The notes: a model not told the origin generated them from the sequence alone. DNA of 64,000 nt from Coprobacter sp. (GCA_017462265.1 JAFTRN010000005.1:1-64000), one strand, 5' to 3'. Counted from the stretch's first letter, positions 55,347 through 64,000 are shown. Numbers and translations: made by a program.

Positions 55347-57752
55347 TCAAAGTTTGTGGTGCGTTTTTCTTTCGCTTGCAGAGGTTGTTCCATTTGCGCC
55401 ATAACCATATGTGGCCGACCGGTGATAACCATATCCATAGCGACGATAACTATATGCCCGAGTGGACATATCGACTCCGTTGATTACCAAATATGGTGAA
55501 GGAGTTCCCCCACCCGAGAGTATTTCGCTAAACATTCCGAATGTCTTGCGTGAGGTATAATGTGCCCGTACCACAAAGAGCAGTGTATCGATTTCTCGTG
55601 CCACAAGTTGTGTATCAGACACCTGTCCCATGGGTGCAGTATCGAGCACGATATAGTCATACATATCTCTCAGTTCATGCATCATAGCCGCAAATCGAGG
55701 TGATCCCAGCAGTTCATTCGGATTAGGAGGTATGGGGCCCGACGGCAATATATCAAGTCTCTCATCGACACCCGACGGCTGTATCAATGCGGAAATATCG
55801 TCGCTAATAGCCGAGAGGTAAGTCGTAACACCCTGCCGATGGGTTATCGTTGAGAAATAGTGATGCAGACGGGGACGGCGAATATCCAAACCCACCAACA
55901 ACACGCGCTTACCCACAAGAGCTAGACTCAACGCCAAATTGCTGGCAATAAACGTCTTACCTTCGCCTGAAATCATAGAGGTAACACATATCACCCGTTT
56001 ATCGCCCGAGGTCATAACAAATTGCAGATTATTACGTAACAACCTGAAAAGTTCGACTATAGGAAGCGTAGAATGTGCGGTAACTACCAATGGAGAATCA
56101 GTATCTTTGTTGATACAGATTTCGCCCATAATAGGATATGGGGTAAGTCGTTCCACATCGGAGCGATCGCGGAACTTATCGTTGAAGTAGTATCGGCCGC
56201 CAATCACCACCGCCGGTAATGCCAATGCCAGGCACAAGGCGACCGCCATTGTACGTACCGGCCTGGGAAACACCACTCGGCCCGTAGTATCGGGCTCGTC
56301 CATAATGATGGCCATAGGTACGGTGAGCGTCTTGTTTAGGGAGTTTTCTTCCCGTTTTTCGAGTAAAAACACATAGAGTTTATCTTTGATGGCCTGCTGA
56401 CGATTGATCTCGGCCGACTCACGTTGCAATCCCGGTACCTCTTGTATGCGGGTTTTAGCCTCTTTTTTCTTATTGAGCAGGTCAGCACGCACTATATTCA
56501 TATTGGCACGAGTAGATACTATACCATCTTTCACGCCTTTTCGTAATATCGCAATATCTTGATTGATGGTAATCAGCACGGGATTACTCTCGGAAACGGA
56601 ACGCAAAAGTTGCTCACGTTCGAGCAATTTCTTATTATAGGTATCGACGATATTCAGAAACGTCTGGCTGGTAATATCCACAGCAGGAATCAGAGAATAG
56701 GTATTTCGGGAATCAGACACAAATTCTTCGATATAGTTCAAGCGGTTGATTTGCGACTCTATATCGAAAAGGCGCTCCTCTACCCCGTTTGACTCATCGA
56801 GATACGAGGCGGCAGCGGCGGTAATATCAACCAATTCGTTGGTACGCATAAAATTCTCCACCTCTTTTTCGACCGAGCCCAATTCCGACGAGAGCAAACG
56901 CAGGCGCTCATCGATAAAGCGTTCGGTGTTTTCGGCCACCCGATTTTTCTCGTTTACCGACAACGCATTGTAATAATACACGACCTTGGTGAGAATGTCG
57001 CGAGCTTTCGCCACATTACTCATATCGAGCGACATATTGATTATAGCCGAATTTTTATCGACCGGGACGGCTCTCACCGACGAGGCCAATCGTTGTGCCA
57101 CCACCTTCGGGTTTTGTACCGATATGTATAGCGTTCGCTTATCGGGAGCCACCGCATTATTGCGATAGACCATAAACGAAATATCCCCTATCTCCACCCG
57201 CAACGAATCATCGATAAACCGTATCGTCGTCTCCGTCTCGTTGTATCGCACACGCAACTCATAGCCCTGCGACAAGGGGTGGGCTACTATATCGATTTGA
57301 GGCGCCACATGGCGCACCAACAACGAATCGACTGCAAGCCGCAAGGGCGTATCCCTGTATAGGACCTCACGACGCAGGCCATTTCGGGCTCGATATTCGG
57401 TATATAGTTGTAAGTCCATGACTACCTGCATCATCACATTGCGAGAGCACATTATGCCTATTTCATCGTCGATATTGGTTTTTCCCGAGGGGGTGATGCC
57501 CAGGCCGTCCATTATCAACTTCTCCGAAGAGGTTGTATTGGAATTTTCGCCCTTCATCAGTATCATGGTCGAAACCGTATATACCCTATTCTGTCGCGCC
57601 AACCACAATACCGCGCCCGATAGGCACAATACAAGACTGAGCGCAAACCAACGCCAATGCCCGAGAAAAAGATAGAACAATTCTTTCACATCGACAGGAC
57701 GAGCCACACGCTCGTTTTCACGCGAGATCAATTCTTTTCGGTCTTCCATCAT
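55347..57752 (-). CDS. Wzc-type polysaccharide tyrosine autokinase
   Basis: An inner-membrane polysaccharide co-polymerase fused to a BY-kinase, controlling chain length and export of capsule or exopolysaccharide. It has 801 residues: first transmembrane helix at about 30-50, a periplasmic Wzz-like domain with coiled coils, a second helix around residues 493-510 (VRTMAVALCLALALPAVVIGG), and a cytoplasmic kinase. Walker A is SMISGEGKTFIASNLALSLAL, Walker A' VLLVGLDIRRPRLH and Walker B YDYIVLDTAPMG. The C-terminal tail has a Tyr cluster (YSYRRYGYGYHRSATYGYG) for autophosphorylation. Its start overlaps the wza-like stop by 4 bp. No glycosyltransferase genes follow. Confidence 0.94.
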   Translation of the reverse strand: MMEDRKELISRENERVARPVDVKELFYLFLGHWRWFALSLVLCLSGAVLWLARQNRVYTVSTMILMKGENSNTTSSEKLIMDGLGITPSGKTNIDDEIGIMCSRNVMMQVVMDLQLYTEYRARNGLRREVLYRDTPLRLAVDSLLVRHVAPQIDIVAHPLSQGYELRVRYNETETTIRFIDDSLRVEIGDISFMVYRNNAVAPDKRTLYISVQNPKVVAQRLASSVRAVPVDKNSAIINMSLDMSNVAKARDILTKVVYYYNALSVNEKNRVAENTERFIDERLRLLSSELGSVEKEVENFMRTNELVDITAAAASYLDESNGVEERLFDIESQINRLNYIEEFVSDSRNTYSLIPAVDITSQTFLNIVDTYNKKLLEREQLLRSVSESNPVLITINQDIAILRKGVKDGIVSTRANMNIVRADLLNKKKEAKTRIQEVPGLQRESAEINRQQAIKDKLYVFLLEKREENSLNKTLTVPMAIIMDEPDTTGRVVFPRPVRTMAVALCLALALPAVVIGGRYYFNDKFRDRSDVERLTPYPIMGEICINKDTDSPLVVTAHSTLPIVELFRLLRNNLQFVMTSGDKRVICVTSMISGEGKTFIASNLALSLALVGKRVLLVGLDIRRPRLHHYFSTITHRQGVTTYLSAISDDISALIQPSGVDERLDILPSGPIPPNPNELLGSPRFAAMMHELRDMYDYIVLDTAPMGQVSDTQLVAREIDTLLFVVRAHYTSRKTFGMFSEILSGGGTPSPYLVINGVDMSTRAYSYRRYGYGYHRSATYGYGANGTTSASERKTHHKL

Positions 57753-58534
57753 TCACGACTTATAGTAACTATGAGATTGGCAATGGTAGCAAGTAGCGAA
57801 AGAGTACTCACCGTGATTGTAGCCACAGGTGAGATAAGACGCGCCGTGCGTGTTTTCGACTTGTTGGGCTCGATATATATCACATCGTTTTGTTGCAAAT
57901 AATAATGGGGCGACGACAACAGAGAGGCATCGTTGAGATTGAGGCGGGATATTTGTTGCGAACCATCACCGAGGCGACGTATGAGCATCACATTGTCGCG
58001 CCGGCCGGTTATAGTCAGGTCGCCGGCCATCGCTATGGCCTCGAGTACCGATATACGCTCACCTGGCACCGGATATATTCCGGGATTTTTCACCTCCCCC
58101 ATTACCGAAATCTTGAAATTATCGATATGTATCGACACCGAGGGTTTCTCGGTAATGTAACGCGGATATATAGCATTGGCAATCAGCAGCTCGGCCTCAC
58201 TGCGAGTAAGTCCAGCCACCTGTAATTTCCCCACCAACGGAAAATTGATTTCACCATTACTATCCACCAAATAGGTTGGGCTTTGTGGAGGTGACGACTG
58301 TCGGCCCTCGTCGGAGGGCGAAAGATTGTTAAAAACCGCCACCGCTTTCGGTGTAGAAGAGGTGACTGTAATCGTGAGTATATCCCCCGGTGTGAACACC
58401 GCCTCGGATAGAGTGGCACGCAACAAAGTATCGACTATGGCTGTCTCCACATTCTGTAAATAAGTAACTTTACGAGACTCGGCACAAGCCGTCAGCAGCA
58501 CCATTGCCAACAACGATAAACAGGTTTTATTCAT
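57749..58534 (-). CDS. Polysaccharide export lipoprotein (Wza-type)
   Basis: An outer-membrane polysaccharide export protein. It has 261 residues with a lipoprotein signal (SLLAMVLLTACAES, Cys near residue 17). The Poly_export domain contains FTPGDILTITVTSS and YLVDSNGEINFPLVGKLQVAGLT. SLBB-like repeats carry VSIHIDNFKISVMGEVKNPGIYPVPGERISVLEAIAMAGDLT, and a C-terminal hydrophobic helix (LISPVATITVSTLSLLATIANLIV) is followed by a few residues. It is first gene of a two-gene operon with the Wzc-type kinase (4-bp overlap). Confidence 0.93.
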   Translation of the reverse strand: MNKTCLSLLAMVLLTACAESRKVTYLQNVETAIVDTLLRATLSEAVFTPGDILTITVTSSTPKAVAVFNNLSPSDEGRQSSPPQSPTYLVDSNGEINFPLVGKLQVAGLTRSEAELLIANAIYPRYITEKPSVSIHIDNFKISVMGEVKNPGIYPVPGERISVLEAIAMAGDLTITGRRDNVMLIRRLGDGSQQISRLNLNDASLLSSPHYYLQQNDVIYIEPNKSKTRTARLISPVATITVSTLSLLATIANLIVTISRE

Positions 58535-58639
58535 CTTACTATTGTACTATTTCTCAAAACTATTCGATTTTTTACTAAAAATACGATTTATACATTAACA
58601 AACCTTGTCGGCAAATAGTTTCCACATGCCCAAAACGAA

Positions 58640-58685
58640 AGAGGCTATACCAAAATTCTTCATTTTGGCACAGCCTCTTTTTATG
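58640..58685. terminator. Terminator upstream of wza-like gene
   Basis: AAAGAGGCT (58640-58648) pairs with AGCCTCTTT, with an inner CAAAAT-TCTTC-ATTTTGG stem and a T-run. It ends leftward transcription of the FISUMP gene. Confidence 0.85.
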
Positions 58686-58705
58686 GGATTAGTAGGGTAT
58701 CTTTA

Positions 58706-59425
58706 TTATTCTGTTACCGCACGAACGGGGTGTCCGTAGAAGCGTGGACTATACAGACTTGTAACACCATTATACAGATAATAGGCCACATATTTATAGA
58801 CACCGTGTCTGGTAGCAGTCCAATAATCAGTTCCACTTTGAGTTCCTGCGCTAATTAGCTCTTCTGTGCGATAACCCGCTGCCGGTAAGAATATAGAATT
58901 TCCATTAGGGCCTGTTATATGCCAACCGTTCACTCCATTATAATCGCCCCATGTCCATGTACATTTACGGACTAACTCTCCTTTTTCTCCTTGGGTGGGC
59001 ATACGCCAATTATCGCCCCACTTCACACGAGCAACATCATATTCTGTTCCGGATATATTTTCGCCTATATCCGTAAGTTCACTCTCATCAACCCGAAGAT
59101 CTCCGTCTTCGTCGTATATATAATATTTTCCGTCACCATTATTATCCGTCCAATATTTATAATTATCCCACGAATAGGATTCTTTCTCCTCGGTTTCGCC
59201 CCAAGCGTAATAACCACCAAATTTCTCGGGACTCGACGCACCGATATTGCAGGTAGCCCATTTTACGCTCAATCCCAGGTCAACAGCTTCTATTTTATCG
59301 GGTTCCGTAGAACCACCACCACTGATGAGGTCTTGTAACGAATCGTTATCGTCACCACACGAGGTTATAAACATCAGTAACGATACCGTCACGACACCCG
59401 TCATTACATAATTCCTGTATTTCAT
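58706..59425 (-). CDS. FISUMP-domain lipoprotein with EF-hand-like insert
   Basis: 239 residues. A lipoprotein signal (VSLLMFITSCGDD, lipobox Cys near residue 23) and a short linker lead to a FISUMP domain: VDLGLSVKWATCNIGASSPEKFGGYYAWGETEEK, then NWRMPTQGEKGELVRKCTW and a C-terminal GHPVRAVTE. FISUMP domains are common in surface proteins of Bacteroidota and Fibrobacteres; their role is unknown. A central insert holds two loops of EF-hand pattern, DNNGDGKYYIYD and DEDGDLRVDESE, suggesting Ca2+ binding. A minus-strand TACATTTG (59446-59453) may be its -7 box. It is monocistronic. Confidence 0.85.
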   Translation of the reverse strand: MKYRNYVMTGVVTVSLLMFITSCGDDNDSLQDLISGGGSTEPDKIEAVDLGLSVKWATCNIGASSPEKFGGYYAWGETEEKESYSWDNYKYWTDNNGDGKYYIYDEDGDLRVDESELTDIGENISGTEYDVARVKWGDNWRMPTQGEKGELVRKCTWTWGDYNGVNGWHITGPNGNSIFLPAAGYRTEELISAGTQSGTDYWTATRHGVYKYVAYYLYNGVTSLYSPRFYGHPVRAVTE

Positions 59426-59445
59426 AGTTATCCTTTATTTTTTTG

Positions 59446-59453
59446 CAAATGTA
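59446..59453 (-). promoter_or_regulatory. -7 box for FISUMP lipoprotein
   Basis: TACATTTG on the minus strand, 20 bp before the ATG. A matching -33 box is not evident. Confidence 0.4.
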
Positions 59454-59527
59454 TATAAACCTACAATATTATAACAACCTTTATTGAGAATTTTTTATAA
59501 AAAACGGATAACTATTGGACGTATGAA

Positions 59528-60031
59528 TCACTCTTCGTCGATTATCTGCATAGCGATAAGGGCGCAGGCTTCGGCATCGGCAAGGGCGTGATGGTGACGA
59601 GTGAGGTCGTAACCACAACGATAGGCCACGGTATGTAGCTGATGATTGGGTAATTCATCTCCAAAAACTCGTCGCGACGCCCGACAAGTACAGAAAAATC
59701 GATACCCGGGATAGGGCATGGCATAGCACTCGTGCACAGCTCGCAGACAGCCTTCATCGAAAGGGCTGTTATGCGCCACCAGAGGCAAATCCTCGATGAG
59801 AGGAGCAATCTCGCTCCACACCTCGGGGAAGTCGGGTGCATCATCGGTATCGGCCGCCGTGAGGCCATGTATATTGGTAGTCCAATGGGTATAATAGTTG
59901 GGATATGGGCGTATAAGGTGGTAGAACTTATCGACTATCTCGCCATCGCGCACTATGACCACACCTACACTGCACACACTACTGCGCTTACCATTGGCGG
60001 TTTCAAAATCTATAGCTGCAAAATTTTTCAT
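59528..60031 (-). CDS. 3'-5' exonuclease (DnaQ-like)
   Basis: A 167-residue single-domain DEDDh exonuclease: Exo I AAIDFETANGKRSSVCSVG, Exo II LVAHNSPFDEGCLRAVHECY and Exo III HHALADAEACALIAMQI with the His/Asp. The start ATG overlaps the stop of the upstream Spy-like gene (TAATG), so they are translationally coupled. The role in RNA or DNA 3'-end trimming is not determinable from sequence. Confidence 0.92.
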   Translation of the reverse strand: MKNFAAIDFETANGKRSSVCSVGVVIVRDGEIVDKFYHLIRPYPNYYTHWTTNIHGLTAADTDDAPDFPEVWSEIAPLIEDLPLVAHNSPFDEGCLRAVHECYAMPYPGYRFFCTCRASRRVFGDELPNHQLHTVAYRCGYDLTRHHHALADAEACALIAMQIIDEE

Positions 60032-60438
60032 TAATACCTTCTATGTTCATTATTACATTTGATGGGACGGGTATCCCAGTCGGGGGAACTGAATAGTACC
60101 AACAACTGTCGCGGTGTGAGAAAGAATCTGAATCTATCATAATATCGCTCTTGCACCGCCAAACGTTTACGACGGCTTTCGAATTCGGCTTTCATATATT
60201 GCTCTATTTCCCTATCGGTGTGTAGGGTGTCGGCACCGGTATATACCCGACATTGCATCAATGCATTCATATACTCTTGATACAAAGGTATAAATCGGGC
60301 TGTAGCATTATCGTCGAGCAACAGTTTCTCGGCCATACTGCGCGCTTTCAGTTCAGGATTGATTTTTGCTGTAGAGGTCTGTGCATATGTCGGTATCAAC
60401 ATCAATGCCACGGCTATGGTAAAGATAATTTTTTTCAT
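60031..60438 (-). CDS. Spy/CpxP-like small secreted protein
   Basis: 135 residues with a signal peptide (KKIIFTIAVALMLIPTYAQ), followed by a mostly helical region: MAEKLLLDDNATARFIPLYQEYMNALMQCRVYTG, then YMKAEFESRRKRLAVQERYYDRFRFFLTPRQLLVLF. The latter resembles the helical repeats of Bacteroidota Spy/CpxP-type periplasmic proteins with an LTPxQ-like turn. Homology is weak by eye; a periplasmic chaperone or metal-sensing role would be inference. It is coupled to the exonuclease gene downstream and follows the GH28 gene by about 18 bp. Confidence 0.6.
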   Translation of the reverse strand: MKKIIFTIAVALMLIPTYAQTSTAKINPELKARSMAEKLLLDDNATARFIPLYQEYMNALMQCRVYTGADTLHTDREIEQYMKAEFESRRKRLAVQERYYDRFRFFLTPRQLLVLFSSPDWDTRPIKCNNEHRRY

Positions 60439-60456
60439 TTCAATTTTATAATAGGT

Positions 60457-62013
60457 TTATAAAGGGATTGTAAATACGTTTTCCATTTTGGGATATTCAT
60501 CTAAATACTCTTTTTCGGGATCCTCTACTCGTAAATGGCCGCCGGGGAGAGTGAATTTTACATTTTTCAACCGCACATTTTCACACTCGGAGAGGGAAAA
60601 CAGGCTGTCGATACAGCTTATCTCTACGTTGGTCAGCGAGAAATTTTTCACATCTTGCAAGCGAATAAGTCGCTTGCTATGAGCCTGTACGTTCTCGATC
60701 GAAACATCGGAGAGCGGAATCTCGGGTATTCCTATGGCTTTGATGAATTGGTCGCACTCCTCCACGATAATGTCGCGGGCGGTAATATGGCGATACGAGG
60801 GTGTGAGTGGTGTGATGTCGCGTGCCGGAAATCGCTCGGCCAGTTCACCCACGAAAGTTTTACTTCCCAGCATATCCCACACGAATGGCTGATTGCGCAA
60901 GGTCATGCGTATGCGTTCGTATGTAATATGCTCACCACCACCGCCTCGGTTGCGACGTGTCTTGAATCGTATTCCGGCTCCGGTTCCGTCGAACACACAA
61001 TCGTGAAGATAGAGGTTGCGTATGGTACCGGCAGTCTCACTGCCGCAGGTTATTCCCCCATGCCCCTCTTCGGCCAAGCAATAACGTACCACGACATTCT
61101 CGGTAGGCTGGTTCACCCGCATACCGTCCTCACACCGACCGGCTTTCATGGTGAAACAGTCGTCGCCACAACTGAGCGTACAATACTCTATCAACACATT
61201 GCGCGACGACTCTATATCTATGCCGTCACCACGCGGTATGCCCACCGATCGCACGGTAACACCCCGTATAATCACCCCGTCGCAATAGACCGGCACGATA
61301 TTCCAGAAAGGGGTATTTTCGAGCGTAACGCCCTCGATATAGACATTGCGACAACGGATAGGCGATACAAACATCGGGAGAAACACGCCTCCCCCATCGC
61401 AACCATCATAGAGACGTTGCGCCACAGGTGTTGTAGGGTCGATAAGGTTCTCTATGACAGCGCCACGCATCTGACGACGCTGTATCTCACAATCGCGAGC
61501 AGGGCCCACCAGGCGACCTTTGCCGGTAAGGGCTATATTCTCTTCTCCATCGGCATATATCAAGGCTCCGAGAGAGATGACCTCTACTCCCTCCTGCCGG
61601 GTAAAGACCGCAGGCAGATAATCGATTATATCGCCACTGAAATGCAACTCGGCCCCCTCGGTAAGGTGTAGATTCACATTTGAGCGTAACATCACACGCC
61701 CCGTACGCCACACCCCGTCAGGGACTATCACCCTACCGCCACCGACAGCCGACAAATCGGCTATCGCCCTATTTATCGCCTCGGTCGCCGGCTTGTCGGT
61801 ACAAGCTCCGTATGCGGTAATGCACACCGAGGTATCGGGAAAATACGGTTTCTCCAATCGGGGCATATCAAATGGGGCCGTAACGGGGGCTATCGCCTCG
61901 GGTAGTACCTCGGCTCCTACCTCATCGCGTGTAGGGACCGCAGCCTGCCAAGCGTGGTTTTGACACGACAATAAAAATATCGCAACTATGAAAAACAATG
62001 ATTTTCTATACAT
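60457..62013 (-). CDS. GH28 polygalacturonase-like lipoprotein
   Basis: 518 residues, starting with a lipoprotein signal (SLFFIVAIFLLSCQN). A beta-helix GH28 domain begins at ITAYGACTDKPATEAINRAI. Three of the four GH28 motifs are canonical: CGDDCFTMKAG (DD), EEGHGGITCGSE (GHG) and GIRFKTRRNRGG (RxK). The first is altered from NTD to GDG in IPRGDGIDIESS, keeping the Asp. It therefore probably acts on a modified pectin or rhamnogalacturonan. I used the ATG at 62011-62013; the frame opens with a TTG two codons earlier. It follows the GLUG-repeat gene by about 23 bp and precedes the Spy-like gene, so these may form one transcript. Confidence 0.91.
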   Translation of the reverse strand: MYRKSLFFIVAIFLLSCQNHAWQAAVPTRDEVGAEVLPEAIAPVTAPFDMPRLEKPYFPDTSVCITAYGACTDKPATEAINRAIADLSAVGGGRVIVPDGVWRTGRVMLRSNVNLHLTEGAELHFSGDIIDYLPAVFTRQEGVEVISLGALIYADGEENIALTGKGRLVGPARDCEIQRRQMRGAVIENLIDPTTPVAQRLYDGCDGGGVFLPMFVSPIRCRNVYIEGVTLENTPFWNIVPVYCDGVIIRGVTVRSVGIPRGDGIDIESSRNVLIEYCTLSCGDDCFTMKAGRCEDGMRVNQPTENVVVRYCLAEEGHGGITCGSETAGTIRNLYLHDCVFDGTGAGIRFKTRRNRGGGGEHITYERIRMTLRNQPFVWDMLGSKTFVGELAERFPARDITPLTPSYRHITARDIIVEECDQFIKAIGIPEIPLSDVSIENVQAHSKRLIRLQDVKNFSLTNVEISCIDSLFSLSECENVRLKNVKFTLPGGHLRVEDPEKEYLDEYPKMENVFTIPL

Positions 62014-62036
62014 AATCAACTATTGAGGGCATTTTA

Positions 62037-64000
62037 CTATTGAGGAGCCGATAAAAGCTGGAACGGACATTGTTGCAATATGGCCTTTCCCCCACTCATC
62101 GTCCATTTTTCTGAAAAATTAAACCCTTCATAGGTACTTTGACTACCCTGTTCCGATGCTGAGAACGATTTGGTCGCATGCCAATTGCCACCTGTACCCG
62201 AGAGATAATAGAGATACGAGGTGTATAGGTCGGCAATACCGGTCTTGGTACCTATCATCGCATTACCGTGGTGCACCTTTCCATAATTGACACAATATTT
62301 GATGGTCGTACAATAGTCGGCATTTCCTACGATACCTCCGTTATTTTCATCTTGGTCTGAGGTTATTTCGCCACAATTATAACATTCGCGCACTTGCGAG
62401 TCGGTCGCACCCGAGTTGCCCTCTTCTTGGAATCCGATGATACCACCTACATAACTATCGGCGCCCGACGAATGTACTTTACCATAGTTGGCACACTCAT
62501 ATACATCAAGATTATCGTCTGTAAAAAAGCCATCGTCCAAGCCCAAGCTGCCGGCCACACCGCCTACCCCACGAAAAACACCGTCACCCGACACCTCTCC
62601 ATGGTTGGCACAATGCGATACACGCACCTTTTTGGTATTCGACTTACCTACGATACCCCCTATACCACTGCGATCACTCGATGGTTTACCCACAACATAA
62701 CCGTAGTTACCACATTTATTGATTTTGCACCAGTCATACCTGTTCGTCGATGATACAAAACCTACAATACCACCTATATCGCCTTTTCCACCGTTGACCT
62801 TACCCAGATTGACACATACCGAAATGAATGGTTCGTCGTCATCATAGTTCACTTTACCCACAATACCACCGACAGGACCGCCTCCGGCACTTTTTACCTC
62901 GCCATAATTGATACATTCGACAACCTGGCCTTTGTTGGCCACCTCACCAACTATACCGCCCATATAATTCCCACCATTGACCAGTCCAGAGAAAGTACAA
63001 TCGGTGATTTTTTTATCGTCGGCAAACAAGGCGTAGCCTACGACGCCACCGGTATAGATGTGCGACGTATTATAGACCGAAGCTTTTACGGAGATACCCT
63101 TTACATTGGACTTATGGCACCAACCGACAGCACCGCCTACTCCATCGCCATTACCATTCACGGTGGCAATAGCAGTGATATATTGGGTATTGAACGAGGG
63201 GATAGAGCTGGTCGGTGTCAGATTTTGATTGCCCGACAACGTAGAATTGACCAATCGGCCTACAAGTCCGCCAACATTGGTCGTGCCCGTCACCTCTATA
63301 CCCTGTGCCTCTGCGGTAGTCAAGGGTGTATATAACAACGATGAACCCAGTGTGATATTTGAATCATCGACATAACCGGCAACTCCACCGACATAAGATG
63401 AACCTTCGACCGAATCCATCAAGTAATTTTTGCCCGAAAGTGTAAAGTTCTTGACGGCGAGATAGCCAAAATAACCTCCGACAGTATTAGCTCCACGAAT
63501 AAATGTATCGCCATTGCTATCATCTACATAAGAATTGTTCGAAAAAGCAAGTTGGTTATCGGCAGTCGTGATCGCATGGCCTATAAATCCGCCTATATCG
63601 CCACCTCCGAGTATTATACCCGAGAAGATAGAATTATCAATAGTGAGTTTATTATTGAGCTGGGCGATACCTATAAAGCCTCCGCCATATTTCGATACAT
63701 GAATGGGCAATATCACCTCGCAATTTTTAATAGAGCTCTCGGCCGAAAGGCTGTTGAGCTTACCCACGATACCACCTATATAGTCATTACCATATACGAC
63801 TTTTGCCACACTCTCTTCGTTGATGGTGGAGTGGTCAAAATCGACCGAAGATATGGCAAACGAGGCATTATCGACCAACCCGACAACACCACCCACGGCT
63901 GAGGCTTCTTGATTACCTACCGAGAAAGCGCCTTGCGCCGCGGCAACAGTTATATCCGATACCACCAATTTGCAATTCTTACACCGGCCTATCAAACCGC
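62037..64000 (-). CDS. GLUG-repeat surface protein (partial, N-terminus outside window)
   Basis: At least 653 residues are visible; the reading frame continues past base 64000 with no start. It is built of repeating segments of about 40-45 residues with the GLUG-like pattern GGIVGKV...CxNxGxV: for example GGIVGKVNYDDDEPF, then CVNLGKVNGGKGDIGGIVG, CANHGEVSGDGVFRGVGGVAG and CYNCGEITSDQDENNGGIVG, each with paired Cys. Such repeats form long right-handed beta-helices in adhesins and cell-surface proteins. The upstream edge reads GLIGRCKN, another repeat, so the true N-terminus and any signal peptide lie outside. The C-terminus (LQQCPFQLLSAPQ) shows no LPxTG-type sorting signal. Probable function: surface structure or adhesin. 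Confidence 0.85.
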   Translation of the reverse strand, partial: GLIGRCKNCKLVVSDITVAAAQGAFSVGNQEASAVGGVVGLVDNASFAISSVDFDHSTINEESVAKVVYGNDYIGGIVGKLNSLSAESSIKNCEVILPIHVSKYGGGFIGIAQLNNKLTIDNSIFSGIILGGGDIGGFIGHAITTADNQLAFSNNSYVDDSNGDTFIRGANTVGGYFGYLAVKNFTLSGKNYLMDSVEGSSYVGGVAGYVDDSNITLGSSLLYTPLTTAEAQGIEVTGTTNVGGLVGRLVNSTLSGNQNLTPTSSIPSFNTQYITAIATVNGNGDGVGGAVGWCHKSNVKGISVKASVYNTSHIYTGGVVGYALFADDKKITDCTFSGLVNGGNYMGGIVGEVANKGQVVECINYGEVKSAGGGPVGGIVGKVNYDDDEPFISVCVNLGKVNGGKGDIGGIVGFVSSTNRYDWCKINKCGNYGYVVGKPSSDRSGIGGIVGKSNTKKVRVSHCANHGEVSGDGVFRGVGGVAGSLGLDDGFFTDDNLDVYECANYGKVHSSGADSYVGGIIGFQEEGNSGATDSQVRECYNCGEITSDQDENNGGIVGNADYCTTIKYCVNYGKVHHGNAMIGTKTGIADLYTSYLYYLSGTGGNWHATKSFSASEQGSQSTYEGFNFSEKWTMSGGKAILQQCPFQLLSAPQ

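Overview
This 64-kb window comes from a bacterial chromosome and looks like a Bacteroidales genome (gut or rumen type) that I cannot name to genus. The evidence is Bacteroidota-restricted families (DUF4834, DUF4835, DUF2027, FISUMP and type III glutamine synthetase GlnN), many periplasmic or lipoprotein glycan-degrading enzymes, weak Shine-Dalgarno signals, and repeated TTTG...TAnnTTTG promoters of the Bacteroidetes -33/-7 type.

Layout. 1-1010: the end of a type V-A (Cas12a-type) CRISPR array. Its last repeat is cut off exactly where a 591-bp, highly structured segment with 18-bp inverted ends begins; no cas gene lies inside the window. 1095-5929: a leftward block of acyl-CoA ligase, GH43-like lipoprotein, CvfB-like S1 protein and DUF2027/Smr protein. 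6009-8730: a queA-queF queuosine pair facing a nitroreductase. 8856-11295: GH43 plus SGNH hydrolase. 11485-13344: phospholipid synthesis (psd, pssA) plus DUF4834, interleaved with copies of a dispersed repeat. 13533-19623: small membrane protein, OPT transporter, DUF2461, and a pectin pair (GH28 plus CE8 pectinesterase). 19686-29688: DPP4, NAD synthetase, K+/H+ antiporter, trmD, ligA, a conserved hypothetical and a zinc-ribbon/DUF805 protein. 29988-39525: GH92, ispE, dnaB, AlkD-like, mnmA and glnN. 39720-47655: an arabinose-type operon (GH127, sugar porter, DUF5107-TPR, aldose epimerase). 47679-54901: a leftward seven-gene housekeeping run dnaN-exonuclease-coaBC-DUF4835-recN-rlmB-SUMF1-like. 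54902-55346: a nested inverted-repeat element. 55347-58534: wza/wzc-type polysaccharide export. 58706-64000: FISUMP lipoprotein, exonuclease, Spy-like protein, second GH28, and a GLUG-repeat surface protein running off the window.

Together the genes give a core chromosome interspersed with plant-polysaccharide functions: pectin backbone (two GH28 and CE8), arabinan/arabinosides (two GH43 and GH127 with sugar import and mutarotation) and alpha-mannoside (GH92). No SusC/SusD pair and no hybrid two-component sensor is present, so these are stand-alone CAZyme groups rather than full polysaccharide utilisation loci.

The most unusual material is non-coding: the doubly truncated Cas12a-type array with its inserted structured segment (1-1010), and a previously unlabelled family of about 65-bp repeats at 12201, 13001, 21922 and around dnaN/wzc, two copies of which flank pssA as direct repeats.
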